Shown: piece after piece, positions 36,961 to 49,165 of the stretch
Position numbering within the stretch: the first letter of the stretch is position 1
Layout: each line of letters begins with the position of its first letter
Assembly: GCA_025738555.1 (NCBI GenBank)
Contig: JAOVFP010000002.1
Coordinates: 1,612,001-1,676,000, forward strand
Source: Cyathus striatus
Lineage: Eukaryota > Basidiomycota > Agaricomycetes > Agaricales > Nidulariaceae
Direction of reading: 5' to 3'
Length of the DNA: 64,000 nucleotides
Notes under the pieces: model-generated
The model's input: the letters and a program-made list of their open reading frames with translations, nothing else
What the model was told of the DNA's origin: nothing
Databases searched by the model: none
Made by a program: the position numbers and the translations under genes

Positions 36961-39523
36961 TATCTCGCCGCTGACCATAACTTCACAACTTTTCAATTAT
37001 GCACATCCATCTCGCAACGTTAATGGTATCCTCTGTCTCGTCCTCATCAGACCTCTTCATCGCGCCCGTCCTCGTCCTGCACAGCGATCTTTTCGCGCGC
37101 CTTATATCCACACCAAGAACGCAACCTTGCCCGTCATACACGTACAGTTTCTAGAACCGAGCTCTGAGTTTCTGGGGGTAGAGTGAAGCACGATGTACGT
37201 GCGGTTAAAGAAAGTGGAGATTGATACACTTGCTGGGTAACGCTGGCGGCAGCCTGGGCCAAAGAAGGCACGTACGTTGGTTAAAATCTGGTTGTTATGC
37301 AAACTGACGATGTCATCTAGCCTCTAGATAGTAGACACTGTAGCTTGCTGCGCTGTTTGGTATCCGAGCTCTGACAATCGAACGGGATGGATCCTGGCCC
37401 ATAGTAGTAGCAAGAGTGTATATCACACCGTATCGTGCTCTCAATACATTGGCTATTCGCAATATTGCCCATCCACATCGTACATCGGTTTGATATCATG
37501 CTCGCAGTACGGAGGCTTCAATAGCCTTGATATGGTGCACTCTTGTCAGTGGGTTATCTCAGGACCTCCGGTAGTAGGGAACGCCTTTAAACGCTCAGCG
37601 GCAGTATGAAACACAGCCGAAGGCCTTGCTTGCTAGTATAGCTACGCTAGTCGGTGGCAGTACTAGACAGTAGTCACTAGGTCATCTGGGGACTACGGAC
37701 TCAGATGGGATAGTAATCGGCAGCAAAGTAGCAACGTAAAAAGATACGTCCGGTCATCCCAACGTTATCTGGCTTCATGTTACTATCTGTACACTGTAAA
37801 TAAGCGGCGGACTGTGTTGAGTACACTGGATGCATGAGGCAACATTGCGCCAAGAAGGTATGTTTCCTGTTGGTGTGATTTAGAGGGTCACCCATCCTCA
37901 GTGTTGTATGAAAGTCACGCTCACCCAGATAGATATTCAGCCTGTGGAGTGTCATTCCGATGGTCCCTCGTCTCGAAATCACATTGTATCAATGACGACT
38001 GGGATATTAGACTACCGTATAAACAGGCTATGTGCTTGACAGCCTAGATATTGATAAGACTAACTTTTAGAGAATGTTTATTTACGTAGTATTAACACCA
38101 CCAACAAAGAACATATATTCCAAGTTAGATTTATATTTAGTTCGAGGGTGCAAGAGTTTCAAGTATAGTAAAATGAACAATGTATTTAATAGTAGATAGT
38201 GCGATTGCTTTCAGATACTTTCAGAATGGACTTTCAGATTTCAGATTTATACTCGGAATTCCAATATCAATTCAGAACGTACTCTACTGCGAGAACGGAA
38301 GTACAGCCAGTGCAGTGCTTAAGGTATTCTAAAGGTATGTCTAACTACTTATATATTTAATTACATGGCAGTGGTCTCATGCGCGATGGTATAGATAAGG
38401 TAAATAGTACGTCATAATGTCCTAGTGCATCCTAATGGTCAAAAAGGTATGTTTACCCCTCCATACGAGAATCCATGAGGGTGTGCGCAGTTTCAGAGAC
38501 ACATCAAGTGCCGCGCCGTGCTATTAATAGGCACGCATCAAGACACGCGCTAATACATGTGCTAATTCTGGCCAAGTACTCGGATATAACGGATACCGGT
38601 GTTTCCGGTACTGGCGCGTCTGATGGCACTTCCCAATGTGCCGCGGGTAGTGCCCAGTGCGTGTTTCAAAGTCCTGGGGGCATGCAGTTTCCCACATGGT
38701 GGCAGTTTTACACAGGAGAGATGCATGGACGTTCCAGGTTATTCACGAGACTGCACGATAGCTCTGAGTTGCGGTATCCAGTGGTACTAAGAATTATCTA
38801 GGCCAAAGTATTTACCTGACATTGCGTGATTGTCTAACTTGGTACCATGAGCGTTATTCAGGGTATGGAGAAGTACGAATACATTCCTGAGTATTATCTT
38901 TTGGGCTTTTCTTTATAGTATAGTTATCTAGTACTCGTAATTTCTATAGGAATCAATAGTCCAAATATATTGTCATTGTGTCGAATCCCTTGGTTCGTAT
39001 CGTGTAGATACTTTGACTGGCAGTGTGGGACTCAACCCCAGCCCTTGGACTCTTCCCTTGATAGTGTTATTCGATATAGAATACTCTAGTTGGCAGCTCG
39101 GGACTCACCCCAACTCTTGGACTCTTGGACTTGATTCTCTAATTGTATTACTGGTACTTAGATGTCTATTATATTTCGAAAAATATCCCTTATATTTTAC
39201 TAGGCGTATCAATATTTATGTATACCTGGCAAAGCTTTATCAGTGATCCACCTTTGATGGCATGAAACCTCTGAGATGAGACATAACGTTTAGGTGGCTA
39301 CGAACTTCTCTCGTGAAGCTGTCGAGACCGGAGCTCGGTTGTAAATCCAACGTTATGTGTTCCATCATCATCAGAAAAGCGTTTATAAAAGAACTTCAAG
39401 GAGAAGCAGATGACCTGGTGACGGTAGGTGATAACCTCCTGAATTGCTATCGTCAGGTATAGCACTTCCATTCTCTAGTTTCTGCATTTTTTGCATCAGC
39501 ATATAAATCTGCACCTCGTGAAT
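36961..39523. other. Intergenic region, no gene recognised
   Basis: Only short overlapping frames. Near 39007-39160 a unit of about 85 bases is duplicated in tandem (GGCAGTGTGGGACTCAACCC and GGCAGCTCGGGACTCACCCC). AT-rich DNA with TTCAGA words lies at 38200-38280. No promoter element is assigned to the gene at 39524. Confidence 0.4.
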
Positions 39524-42222
39524 ATGTTTGATATGGCTAATAACTTCGTGATAAAAAACGGTGTTTTTATTGAGAATGCTAAGATCTGTAAGTCCAATTT
39601 AATTTTCTGTACCTGACATCCACTATCCACCACGCCTATCCTAGATGTGAAGAAGTTGTATCCAATGCCCTCTAGTGGATCACGATACACCGATAATTCG
39701 AATAGTATTACGAGCAAACTTTATCAGAGAAACCCCCAACTTTGGTCAAACGTAAATGCTGTTCCCGGCTTGGCAGTAATTTCACTCATACTTATGTTCT
39801 CATAAAGTACCGGCAACTTCGAACGGGAGATATCAATATACTCAATAGGATAGACAGGCCTATACAGGATGGATATATATCCAATGACTTCGTAGTCGAG
39901 GTTTCAGGGAAAAGCAGGAAGAAAGTGGCGCGAATCTATCATGGACTGCGCGGATACGCTGTGAGTTAATTAAATGCCTTTTACTGTATCAGCGCACCTC
40001 TGGACACTTATTACATGATACCACAGCGACTGAGAATTGAACTACATATCTTGTCTAAAATGTGGTTAGTAATGTAAGTCTCATTACTGAGACTCACTGG
40101 TTAACATGTGGCATTTAAGGCCGCATCCCAGTATTCCACAAGTTTTTGGCATATATGAATCGAATGACAAGATGGGTTTGCTATTTCATCAGGACGGTAT
40201 AATACATGCACATCTAGTATCGGATACCAGCTTGACATCTGACCTTGAGGTAGGAATACGTCGAAGACACGGGGAATATATGCTGTCTCTACAACCCTTG
40301 CAACGTGTTGCCTTCGTTATCAAATACGTAAGTGCGCATTCTCAATCCTGATAACCCTTAATACCCTTACGATTCTCAGATTTCGGATTATATTGTAAGT
40401 TAAAGTCTTTACGTAGCAGATTGGTTTCTGCATATTTCTAGGATACCTTCAAATATTTTGGCCAGTACATTAACTCAATCTCTGAATCTTACGATTTTGA
40501 ATTTAAATTTGGCAATGTACTCGATCACCTAAAATTCAATTCAGAAGAAAGTCTTCGTGCCATACACTTTTATGTGGATTCGTCTGGTAGACTTAACACT
40601 GTGTTATCGGTAAGAAGCTTACTCAGATTCAACTACAATTTAAGATATGTTTACCTTAAGGCTCGTGCCGCAGATTTCTAGCCAGGATTCTCAACAAAAT
40701 GACTACAATCAATATCTATCCATAGAAAATACGTGGAATCCTCAGAGGCCTCCGGGAAATCTGTCTCGAAGCGACCTCGAACTGATCAATGCAATTCTCA
40801 ACGATGATAAATTCATCTTCCGACCTCTCGTTAGTACGACCCGCACACAACTGATATCTGCATATCATCGTGCTTTTCTCTCTGTGATCAGAATTCAAGG
40901 CCTAAGGACCGGCTACAAAATTGACTGTCTTCTTGGGAATCCTGTTATAGTGTGGCCGGGATGCGACTCCAATCGTATTCATTACAATTCCGATCGAATC
41001 CACTACATATCTGGTCATTCCAGAGTTATTCAAGGAAACTTCAATTCGTGGTACTACTACTCAAACTTATTCCATAGGAATGTCTTGCGTGAATGTCAAT
41101 ATACACGGTAACGACAATATTAATTGGTACTTGCATATATTTAACCCAATGCACATTGTTGCTAGCTTCAAGTTAAAAATGGATGTTATAACCCTCGGAA
41201 ACACTGATCACTGCAAGATTTCAATCAGAGGATTTTGCAGTATCTCTGAGAACACTTATCAAAGTTGGCTACATGAAGCTCCTAAAATATTAGAAACTTA
41301 TCATGCGATCATTCATGATAATCATGCCATTAACCTCTTGGGTATAGGTAATAAAATTTTCAAACATATTTCCACAACAGTAATACAAGCTCTGAGCTAT
41401 TGTATTATAGTGTCTGGAGTGGAAGTTATAATTAAGATTGATATATCTTTATCTCCACTCATCCGATATATGGACTCCAGCAAGGCAGGCGCTGGAGTTT
41501 ATTTTTATATTTCCAATCCTAGGATTGACCCTGTGGATGGAAGGGTTTCTGAACCGCATATTTATTGGTCTTTGGACAAGTCAGGAGCTGGGCCACTTTC
41601 GGAATATTCTGCAGCATTGAAAGGACTCTCCAGTGCAAGCATAAGCCTTCGTCCAACAATAGCTTACTGGAATAAGTTTTACTACGAAGCCCTCTACGAC
41701 CTTTACAAACCTTCTGAACCTTTTAAACTCAATAAACAAGGTCGGATCAATTGTTTCTTTATATTTAAATCATTCACACATTCAATGTATGTAGAACAAC
41801 TAAGAAAATCATCATCGTACATAGAGGATATAGACATCGATTACATGAAATCGCGGCACGAGTTGAAGAAACGCAGAGAAATGAAGTACTTTTATTGGGA
41901 AGAACGGGTTAGATCCACTGTAGGAAGTTTGAGGAGACACTTTTGGGAGCCAGAAAGATACAGTTCCGAGGTGATTTCACCAAATATTTCTCATCTATCT
42001 TGGATTGGAGTTACAATCCTAGAGGACTGCTTTACACCACTAAATACAGTGCACGAGACAAGAGATGTTCAAAATAAACAAAGAAAGCATCGTCAAATCA
42101 TTCAGGCCAAATTTTTACACAGAGTAGAAGAGGAAGACTGGGATAATATTACGCAAACGGATGTAGATGGTACCGACGATAGTTCAGATGTGGAACATTT
42201 CGAAGTGCTGTCTGAGGATTAA
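39524..42222 (+). CDS. Pseudokinase-like multi-exon gene, copy C (intact, 11 exons)
   Basis: Exons: 39524-39587, 39645-39751, 39808-39960, 40027-40064, 40120-40196, 40254-40327, 40442-40609, 40674-41107, 41166-41347, 41411-41740 and 41795-42222, which sum to 2055 bases (684 residues plus stop) in frame. Several introns happen to be open, so longer read-through frames exist, but comparison with copies A and B, where the same introns contain stops, supports splicing. The start is MFDMANNFVIKNGVFIENAK. Kinase-like elements: DFVVEVSGKSRKKVARIYHG, RLRIELHILSKMW, PHPSIPQVFGIYESNDKMGL. The middle has HFYVDSSGRLNTVLS; the C-terminal half has GVYFYISNPRIDPVDGRVSE, YWSLDKSG, YWEERV and ISPNISHLSWIGVTILEDC, then an acidic end. 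Usual catalytic HRD/DFG motifs are not seen, so a pseudokinase fold is inferred. Function unknown. Confidence 0.82.
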
Positions 42223-42391
42223 TTGCAAGTTTAGATAAATAAAATTATAGCCTTATGGTAAGTTACTTTATTCAAGTTTACTTGTACCTTTGTTTCAAAT
42301 ATTACACAGCGACTTTTTCGATTTATTTGTTATTTATGAATGCGGTCGAGCAAACGGTTCAACGTTCGAGTCAACATCAAATGTGAACGTT

Positions 42392-43525
42392 TTTTTTTTT
42401 AAAAAAAAAAAAAAAATCCTGTATTTATGTCGGTAATGGATGACCATATGTCACGACAATGTAGCGTCTACCATATGGTATGGTAATATACGTAGTTATT
42501 GAGTATTGACAAGTGTAAGTAATCGAAACTGGCGTCCGCAATATAAGGAACTCGGGATGTCTGCCCGGGGGGAAGGCACCAGGAGGTTTGGGTTGGTGGC
42601 GGCCTATGAGGGCGCGCCCCATGTTAGTTATTATGTGGCCTGTGGCCAGTGCGGCGTGTCGGTGTGTTGCAGGTACGAGTCAGCGTAGGTATGGCTGGCG
42701 AGAATGATAGGGAAAAGGAGAAGATAGGTGAAAAGAGGCGAAAAGGGAAGAAAAGATGAGAAAAGATAAGAGACGAACTCCCCCCCATTCTCATCCCAGC
42801 GTCACTTCTAATCTTCACTGTCCTGAGGTGGGCTCCATCGTGGTATTGTCCCTAGTGTCTGTTTGAGGCGACCGGTTGCGTCGACATAATCAGCAAGAGC
42901 GGAGAGGTTCTCCAGGGTGTCAAAGATCTTGCATAGGGAAATGTCCCTGCCTCGTTTGGCACACTGTGCCAATAGTGGCTTGCCTCGGTCGGAGTAGGCT
43001 GGGCATCGCAGCTGGAAGTGTTCAACTGACTCCGGAGAGGCTGACGGGCACTTCGTGCAAAGAGGCGATGCCACTTTGCCTATGCGGTGGAGGTACTTAT
43101 TGAGCAAGATATGGCCAGTAATTAACTGCGTGATAAGGCTCGTTAAACGTCGAGGCAACTTAAGTAACAGCGCAGAATTGAATGGGGACGACTTAGCTGG
43201 TATATTGCGGCTAACTCTCGGGTAGCATGGTGACAATTTCCAGTGTGCAGCTGCTGCAGCCTTTATCCACTTCCTGTGCTCTGCTCGTAGAGCTGACTTC
43301 GAAAAGGGGAGAGGCTGTCACAGGAGGGGGGGTAAGTCCTTGCATGGGCTCGAGCCATGTGTAACCGCTCGTTTAGCCTCCTGGTCAGCTGCTTCATTAC
43401 CTGGAATGTCGCAGTGTCCTGGAACCCAGCGGATGGTAATGCTTGTCTCGTTTCCGACGGCTTTCTCCAATGCATGCAGGAACGCATCCGAGATATAATG
43501 GCCAGGACGTGGGCAATGGCTCTCT
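42392..43525 (-). mobile_element. 5'-truncated LINE (non-LTR retrotransposon) insertion
   Basis: Bounded by a 12-base direct repeat AATGTGAACGTT (42380-42391 and 43526-43537), which fits a target-site duplication. The 3' end, on the minus strand, runs into an A tract (11 Ts on the plus strand at 42390-42400) beside 16 As. Such a tail, a 5' truncation and a 7-20 base target duplication are the usual signs of target-primed reverse transcription. Only the distal part of the second ORF remains. Confidence 0.85.
42808..43525 (-). pseudogene. LINE ORF2 remnant: RNase H domain and C-terminal zinc-binding end
   Basis: The frame contains PRPGHYISDAFLHALEKAV and ITIRWVPGHCDIPGNEAADQ, the C-terminal half of a retrotransposon RNase H domain (final HC...GNEAAD motif), then after a TGA at 43318-43320 continues in the same frame with LITGHILLNKYLHRIGK and CTKCPSASPESVEHFQLRCP, the CCHC-like motif often following RNase H in fungal LINEs. 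The TGA is one C-to-T step from CGA. The reverse transcriptase and the first catalytic residues of RNase H are missing because of 5' truncation, so it cannot act by itself. Confidence 0.85.
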
Positions 43526-43879
43526 AATGTGAACGTTGAACCAAGGAAGTTCTGGGCACATAACCGCATTTAGGTATGTGCACTTGTTTGTCACTGACTT
43601 CCAGTTTCATCATTTCATTTTCGTTACTGAGCTTTCTTTTCTTCCAACTTCTAACATCTAAAAGTATTCAAGTACTTTATATCATGCTTAAAATCCCTTA
43701 CTCTTGCATCTCACTTCTGCATTCACTACACAGCTGGATAGCCATAACAGAGAATTCAGTAAGATGATGGGCTGGAGCTTATCCTGCGAGGACGCAACAT
43801 AGATCAATTTTGTAATGATTGTCGGAACAGGAGTATTGGATCTTGGTCAGGTAAATACTATTACTATGTCCAAGGTTCT

Positions 43880-46035
43880 CATTTTCACTCTGTTCACTCT
43901 TCTCTAGCCCCATATTGCCTCTTTAAGCTCTCAGTTACGCATGCGCCCTAGTCCGAGCTATTGCCGCCTAGACGCAACTCGAGAGCGATGCGCCCTGTCA
44001 TCTGATTCTTGGGGCTCAACCATAGGCTTTCTGGGAGCGAGATAGGGACGCGATTGGTCAAGTGAGGATGAGAGATGGATTCGTGTCGATACATGTATTT
44101 TGCAGCAGGGTGTTCCTGGAAGGGAGGGGGACAATGAAGACGAAGGGCGTGGATACATAAGTTAGGAAATCTAGCATGTCGAACTGGACTGCCGTGTAAG
44201 GGTAGCCTAAGGGGATGGTGTGTTTGCTATCGTTATTGGAGTCGTGGCTTTCTTTGTGATTGATCGCTGTCGGTGAGCAGCGAGGGTGCGCACTGTATCC
44301 CACCAGGGGGCTGAATGATTTCCATTGGAATCAATACTTACTATGAAATCAATCAGTTGTATTTAGTTAGAAATCATTGTATTAAATAGAAATCAATGCG
44401 AAATTAATGTGAAATCAATGAAGTATGGAATCAATGAGGAATCATTGTGATAACAAAATCAATAAAAAGCAAATCAATTAGAATTAAATGTGTCTTATAG
44501 TCCCCAACTGTGGGCGTAACGTTACATCACGGTTGTTAACCATGTGAGCATAGCCGCTATACCATTAGGGCTTTTGTAGGTAACGCACTTTCGGGTACTT
44601 AACCAATACCTCACTGTTATTTCGATGGACTTCGTGCAAATTAGCAATTTTAGTGACATATGAAAAACTTAGTTATCTCTCAATATGTCTGAATCTATAT
44701 GTTACATCAGCACTGTGGTATGAAATTTATGCAATCTAAATATTAATTCCACCATGGTTTCATGTCCTTAATTTCATTTTTTATGAAGTGTCCAATAATA
44801 TTTAAAAAATTTATAAGTAGTGACAGCGAAGTATTGGTTAAGTACCCGGAAGTGCGTTACCTACAAAAGCCCTAATGGTATAGCGGCTATGCTCACATGG
44901 TTAACAACCGTGATGTAACGTTACGCCCACAGTTGGGGACTATAAGACACATTTAATTCTAATTGATTTGCTTTTTATTGATTTTGTTATCACAATGATT
45001 CCTCATTGATTCCATACTTCATTGATTTTACATTAATTTCGCATTGATTTCTGTTTAATACAATGATTTCTAACTAAATACAACTGATTGATTTCATAGT
45101 AAGTATTGATTCCAATGGAAATCATTCAGCCCCCTGGTGGGATACAGTGCGCACCCTCGCTGCTCACCGACAGCGATCAATCACAAAGAAAGCCACTGGT
45201 GGTTATTGTGTGGTGGAGACTGGCGTTCGTGTGTTATATCTCTCTCTCTGAACTCAGTAGAGCTAGATGCTCTAGTGCCTTGTTTCTTGCATTTAGCCTC
45301 TTAGTTCCGCACATGCCCTATCCCGAGCTATTGCTGCCTATTAGACGCTACTCAAGAGCGGCATGCCCTATGATCTGGTTCTTGGGGTGCATCTGCGGGC
45401 TTTCTGAGGACGCGGTGGGTACGTGATGGGTCGAAGAAGAATGGGAGAAATATATATGCGTTTGTAGCGGGGTATGCCTGGACGGGAGGGGGGCGATGAG
45501 GAAGGAGGAGGATGGGCGTGAATACATAAGTTGGGCAATAGGCTAGCATGACGAACTGGACTGCTATGTGAAGGCAGCATAGGATGAAGAAGGTACTTTC
45601 CCTATCGTTGTTGTGTGGTAGAGGCTTACGTTGTGGGGGTTTTCTCTCGCTTAGAACTCAGTGTATGGAGCTAGGTGCTCTAGTAGCTAGTCTCCTGGAC
45701 TTAACCTATTAGTTCCGCATGTGCCTTATTTCAAGCTATTGCTGCCCAGATGCAACCCGAGTCTCATCTGGTTCCAGGGATGCTTCTTTATACTTTCCGT
45801 CGGCAGGTGGGGACGCCATGGGACAAGGATTCGTGTGGATGCATGTGCGGTGCAGTAGAGTGTACCTGGTACATTTGTGACATGGGGCAGACAGTCGCGA
45901 AGAAGGTATGCATGCTTTAGTGACTTACGCTCGTAGAAGCTAATCGCTCTGTGGATCTGCTTTGGTCCTTTCATATAGTTAACTCGGCGCCACGATATCC
46001 TAGATCTTGGACGAAGGATTCCTGGCCACATCTAT
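43880..46035 (+). repeat. Array of about 390-bp units resembling repeated exon-intron blocks, locus 1
   Basis: Units at about 43890-44231, 45230-45650 and 45655-46030 share the order: GAACTCAGT...CATGCCCTAT, GAGCTATTGCTGCC, CTTGGGG, GGCGTGGATACATAAG, GAACTGGACTGC, then GAAGGTA followed by TATYGTTGTTGTGTGG and a pyrimidine tract ending in TTAGAACTCAGTG. The GAAG|GTA and CTTAG|AACTC borders look like splice donor and acceptor. The same array occurs at 53860-55270. No long frame is kept on either strand, so coding is doubtful; a repeated non-coding exon or satellite is equally possible. Confidence 0.6.
44239..45201. mobile_element. Fold-back element with 370-bp inverted arms and 7-bp target duplication
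   Basis: Arms 44245-44616 and 44824-45197 are near-perfect reverse complements separated by about 207 bases. The outer ends read GTGGCTTTCTTTG. GTTATTG is present directly at both sides (44232-44238 and 45202-45208), and joining the flanks restores the continuous unit TATCGTTATTGTGTGGTGGA expected from the neighbouring array. The arms contain degenerate GAAATCAATG repeats. No transposase frame. A fold-back or long-TIR MITE is inferred; superfamily not assigned. Confidence 0.85.
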
Positions 46036-46739
46036 GACTCCTCTGCTGGATTGTACTATTCTACGACCGACATCGTTACATATGTCCTTCCGTGCTCTGT
46101 TCACCAACCTTTATCCTACAGGCTTTCCACAGTGACAAGAGTGTTGGGTTGTGACAACCCACTAGTTATATCGCTGACCAACGATACACATTCTCTCACT
46201 TGCGCTCCGCTTTTGTTTTCACTCCTCTTCACAACTCCAGGGGCTTCGCGTTGGGAACCGCATTTACTAGCGGGTTTATGCTGCTCAATTGCCTGGCTGT
46301 CATATGCTTGGTATCGTGAACCACCGGTCTGGATTATTCATTCACTGTTCGCAGTAACATGCTTTGTTTGCGGTGTACTCGCTTTTTGATCCAGCTGGAT
46401 ATGGGCCTTTATGCTTCTTTCTCTTCCTTAGTCTTGTCTTGTTTCGCATCGCTCGTGATGCTTACCAAGTCTAACTTGCTATATTTCGCTATCACTGCTG
46501 TTCAATACAGTTATCCTACCTTCTTTCCTTGGTGGGATTCGGCACCTCTACATAATACAACGCATCAGAACATAACCTCAGTATTATGATGATCTGTATC
46601 CTGATACTTTAACTCCCTGGCACCGGACTCACATTAACAACGTTAAAGGGACTCCTACGATCACTTAGCTTACAGCGGCCGATATACAATATCACATACA
46701 ATCGTGCAATAATTACTACCTACTATTACTTAAAGTATA
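46036..46739 (+). other. Region with a possible hydrophobic frame
   Basis: The frame 46051-46389 ends in hydrophobic stretches (LLAGLCCSIAWLSYAWY and WIIHSLFAVTCFVCGVLAF), and an overlapping frame continues to 46589. They could be two membrane helices of one spliced protein, but no clear splice sites link them and no family is recognised. Low support as a gene. Confidence 0.2.
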
Positions 46740-47840
46740 CACTTCGTCGAACATGAGTCACTATTTGAATTGGTATAGCAACCTGGAAATCGTCAATATC
46801 AATGATGTTCCGGTTTTAAGAACAAGAAAAGAGATACATACTTCACAGAAGAGCAGAAGGACAAATAAAGTAGGAAAGTTCAACGAATGAACGAAGTTCC
46901 AAAAATTGGCTCGCATATCTGCAACAGCCATTATCACTAACCGAAGGTTAGCAAAATCCATGATCCAGCTCCGAGACAGGTTGTTAACCAGTTCGACAGA
47001 ACATGATCCAGACGACAACGTATATCAAGCCCAGAAAAGCAAACTCAGAACATCGTGCAAGCCACTGTAGTCTTCGCATTCAGGTTCTCCTCCGTCGACA
47101 CGCTAGATTCCTCCCCAGCATACGCAATGTACCACGTACATGTGTACGCGGCACTACCCCTCGACTCAATCGAGACCAGACCATAGGCCCGACCTCGTCA
47201 TATGCTAGGGTCAGGTTCATAGGACCCGCTTCCTCCCTAGGATACGTAACGCACCACGCACATGTATACGCGGCACTACACTATGAACGAAGACCAACCA
47301 TAGGCTGGATCTGCCAAGTGCACGTCTTATCCCGCTTTGATAAGCCCAGGGAAGGATGTCGACATAACTAGCCGTTGCCTCAGGAATCAGTGAAGCTGGT
47401 AGTTGGCAGCGCGAACAATCAACACCGCAGCATTCATCTCGCCCACCTATCAGAGGAGAAGTAGAGTTCTGTAGACCCCCGGTGTCCTCTGGACGCACAG
47501 GAGTCGAAAGATAGGAAGATAACCTATCCCAGAGAATAATAGCAGGGCAATGATTGACAGAACCAGAAGACGACACTAGTAGCCTAAGCTCGCTGGCTCT
47601 GCTTAGGATACATGAATCCCAAGTAACATGCCGGAGTTGAGCTCGTCTGGACTGTGTCGACGGCTGATGGTTGCAGATGGGCGCTTGCGAGTGAGGACAA
47701 GCTAAACTGAGTCCAGTGTGTGGCAAGCAACTTTCCCACTGTGAGCGTTGGTTGATGAAAACAAGGTTCGCGCGGTAACTTATAAGTGAACACGTATTAT
47801 TTGGTTGGATGTCTCAATGAAATATTTGTAAATATGTACT
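46740..47840 (-). repeat. Repeat family X, copy 2
   Basis: Relative of 33585-34690 with part of the internal tandem duplication deleted near 47105. The minus frame 47217-47726 is open for 169 residues and contains DRLSSYLSTP, GGRDECCGVDCSRCQLPASL and YVDILPWAYQSGIRRALGRS, in register with copy 1. Codon-preserving differences between copies could not be counted by eye. Confidence 0.7.
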
Positions 47841-48489
47841 TACATAGCACTGCATCACTGCAACTTCAAGGCGTTGGTTGGCAAGGCGCGTGCTACTTAC
47901 TAGCGTCAAGTAGCACATTTACTACTTACATCATCTTCAGACGAAGATCTTCAAGACTGACCTTTCCATCTTGTTTCCAAGTTTACTTCTACACACTCAC
48001 TAAGTAATACAACGCTCTGCGAACATAACCTCAGTATTATGATGATCTGTGCCTTATTGATATACAACATTTTACAGTAACCGGTTTCAATCCAAGCTTG
48101 AGTCGTTGCAACACCATACAATTTATTGGTAGTGTCACCGTCGGGGCACTAGGCTCGAATGCAGTATCACAGTATGCATCACACACGAGCACTTTGAGTT
48201 TGGTCTCAATATGACGGCATGATAAAATTAAATTTCTATTGAAATATCTTAGGGGAGAAAATATTTATGTTTAACTTAAACATGCATATATGGTAGCAAT
48301 AAATATGGTCAAAATATGTTGAAAATATGGTACATTGACACTTTGGCTGGCTCGCACATACGCTTTACGACTTTATCTAACGTGTCTTTGCCGCCTCCCT
48401 TCAACGCCTTCATCACAGACTTGGACCTACCAGTGAGTGAGTAATAGGGGGTTAATTACTACTGCTTACTTAAACTGTACTTTACTTAG
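47841..48489. other. Intergenic, no gene seen
   Basis: AT-rich stretch between two X repeats. A short similarity to 34690-34750 (GCACTGCATCACTGC) continues the X-repeat flank at its left edge. Nothing else recognised. Confidence 0.35.
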
Positions 48490-49165
48490 TCCACACGACA
48501 TGAGTCACCATTTAAATTGGTATATCAACCTGGAAGTTATCAATATCATGATACTTCAATTTTAAGCACAAGAAAGGAGATACATACTTCACAGAAGTTC
48601 AAAAGAACAAATCAAAGTATGAGAGTTCAGCGAATGAACGAAGTTCCAAAAATTGGCTCGCATATCTGCAACAGCCATTATCACTAACTTCGCGAAAATT
48701 AGCAAAATCCATGATCCACTAGCTCCGAGAACAGGTTATTAGCCAGTTGGACAGCTTGTGATCCAGACGACAACGTATATCAAGTTGATATCAAGCCCAG
48801 AAAAGCCAACCCGAAAAATCGTGCAAGCCGCTGTAATCTTCGCATTCTGGTTCTCCTCCGTCGACACGCTAGGGTCAGGTCCTATGAATCCGATTCCTCC
48901 CCAGCATACGCAACGTACCACGTACATGTGTACACGGCACTACCCCACGACTCAATAGAAACCAGACCATAGGCCCGATCTCGTCATATGCTAGGGTCAG
49001 GTTCATAGGACCCGTTTCCTCCCCAGGATACGTAACGCACCACATACATGTGTGCACGGCACTACACTATTAACAAAGACCAAACCATAGGCTGGATCCC
49101 GTCAAGTGCACGTCTTATCTCACTTTGATAAGCCCAGGTCGGGATGTCAACATAACTAACCGTTG
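48490..49165 (-). repeat. Repeat family X, copy 3 (truncated)
   Basis: Matches the left part of copies 1 and 2 and stops at about 49165, 25 bases before the TIR element at 49191. The remaining distal part of the X family (about 225 bases) is found at 53041-53275, on the far side of that element. The minus frame MYVVRCVCWGGIGFIGPDPS is retained. Confidence 0.7.

Noticed and set aside
38475..38801. 108-residue plus-strand frame
   Set aside because: No recognisable motif or intron structure and a second overlapping open frame; likely chance.
41438..41620. 60-residue frame inside copy C
   Set aside because: It is an alternative frame of exon 10 of the pseudokinase-like gene.
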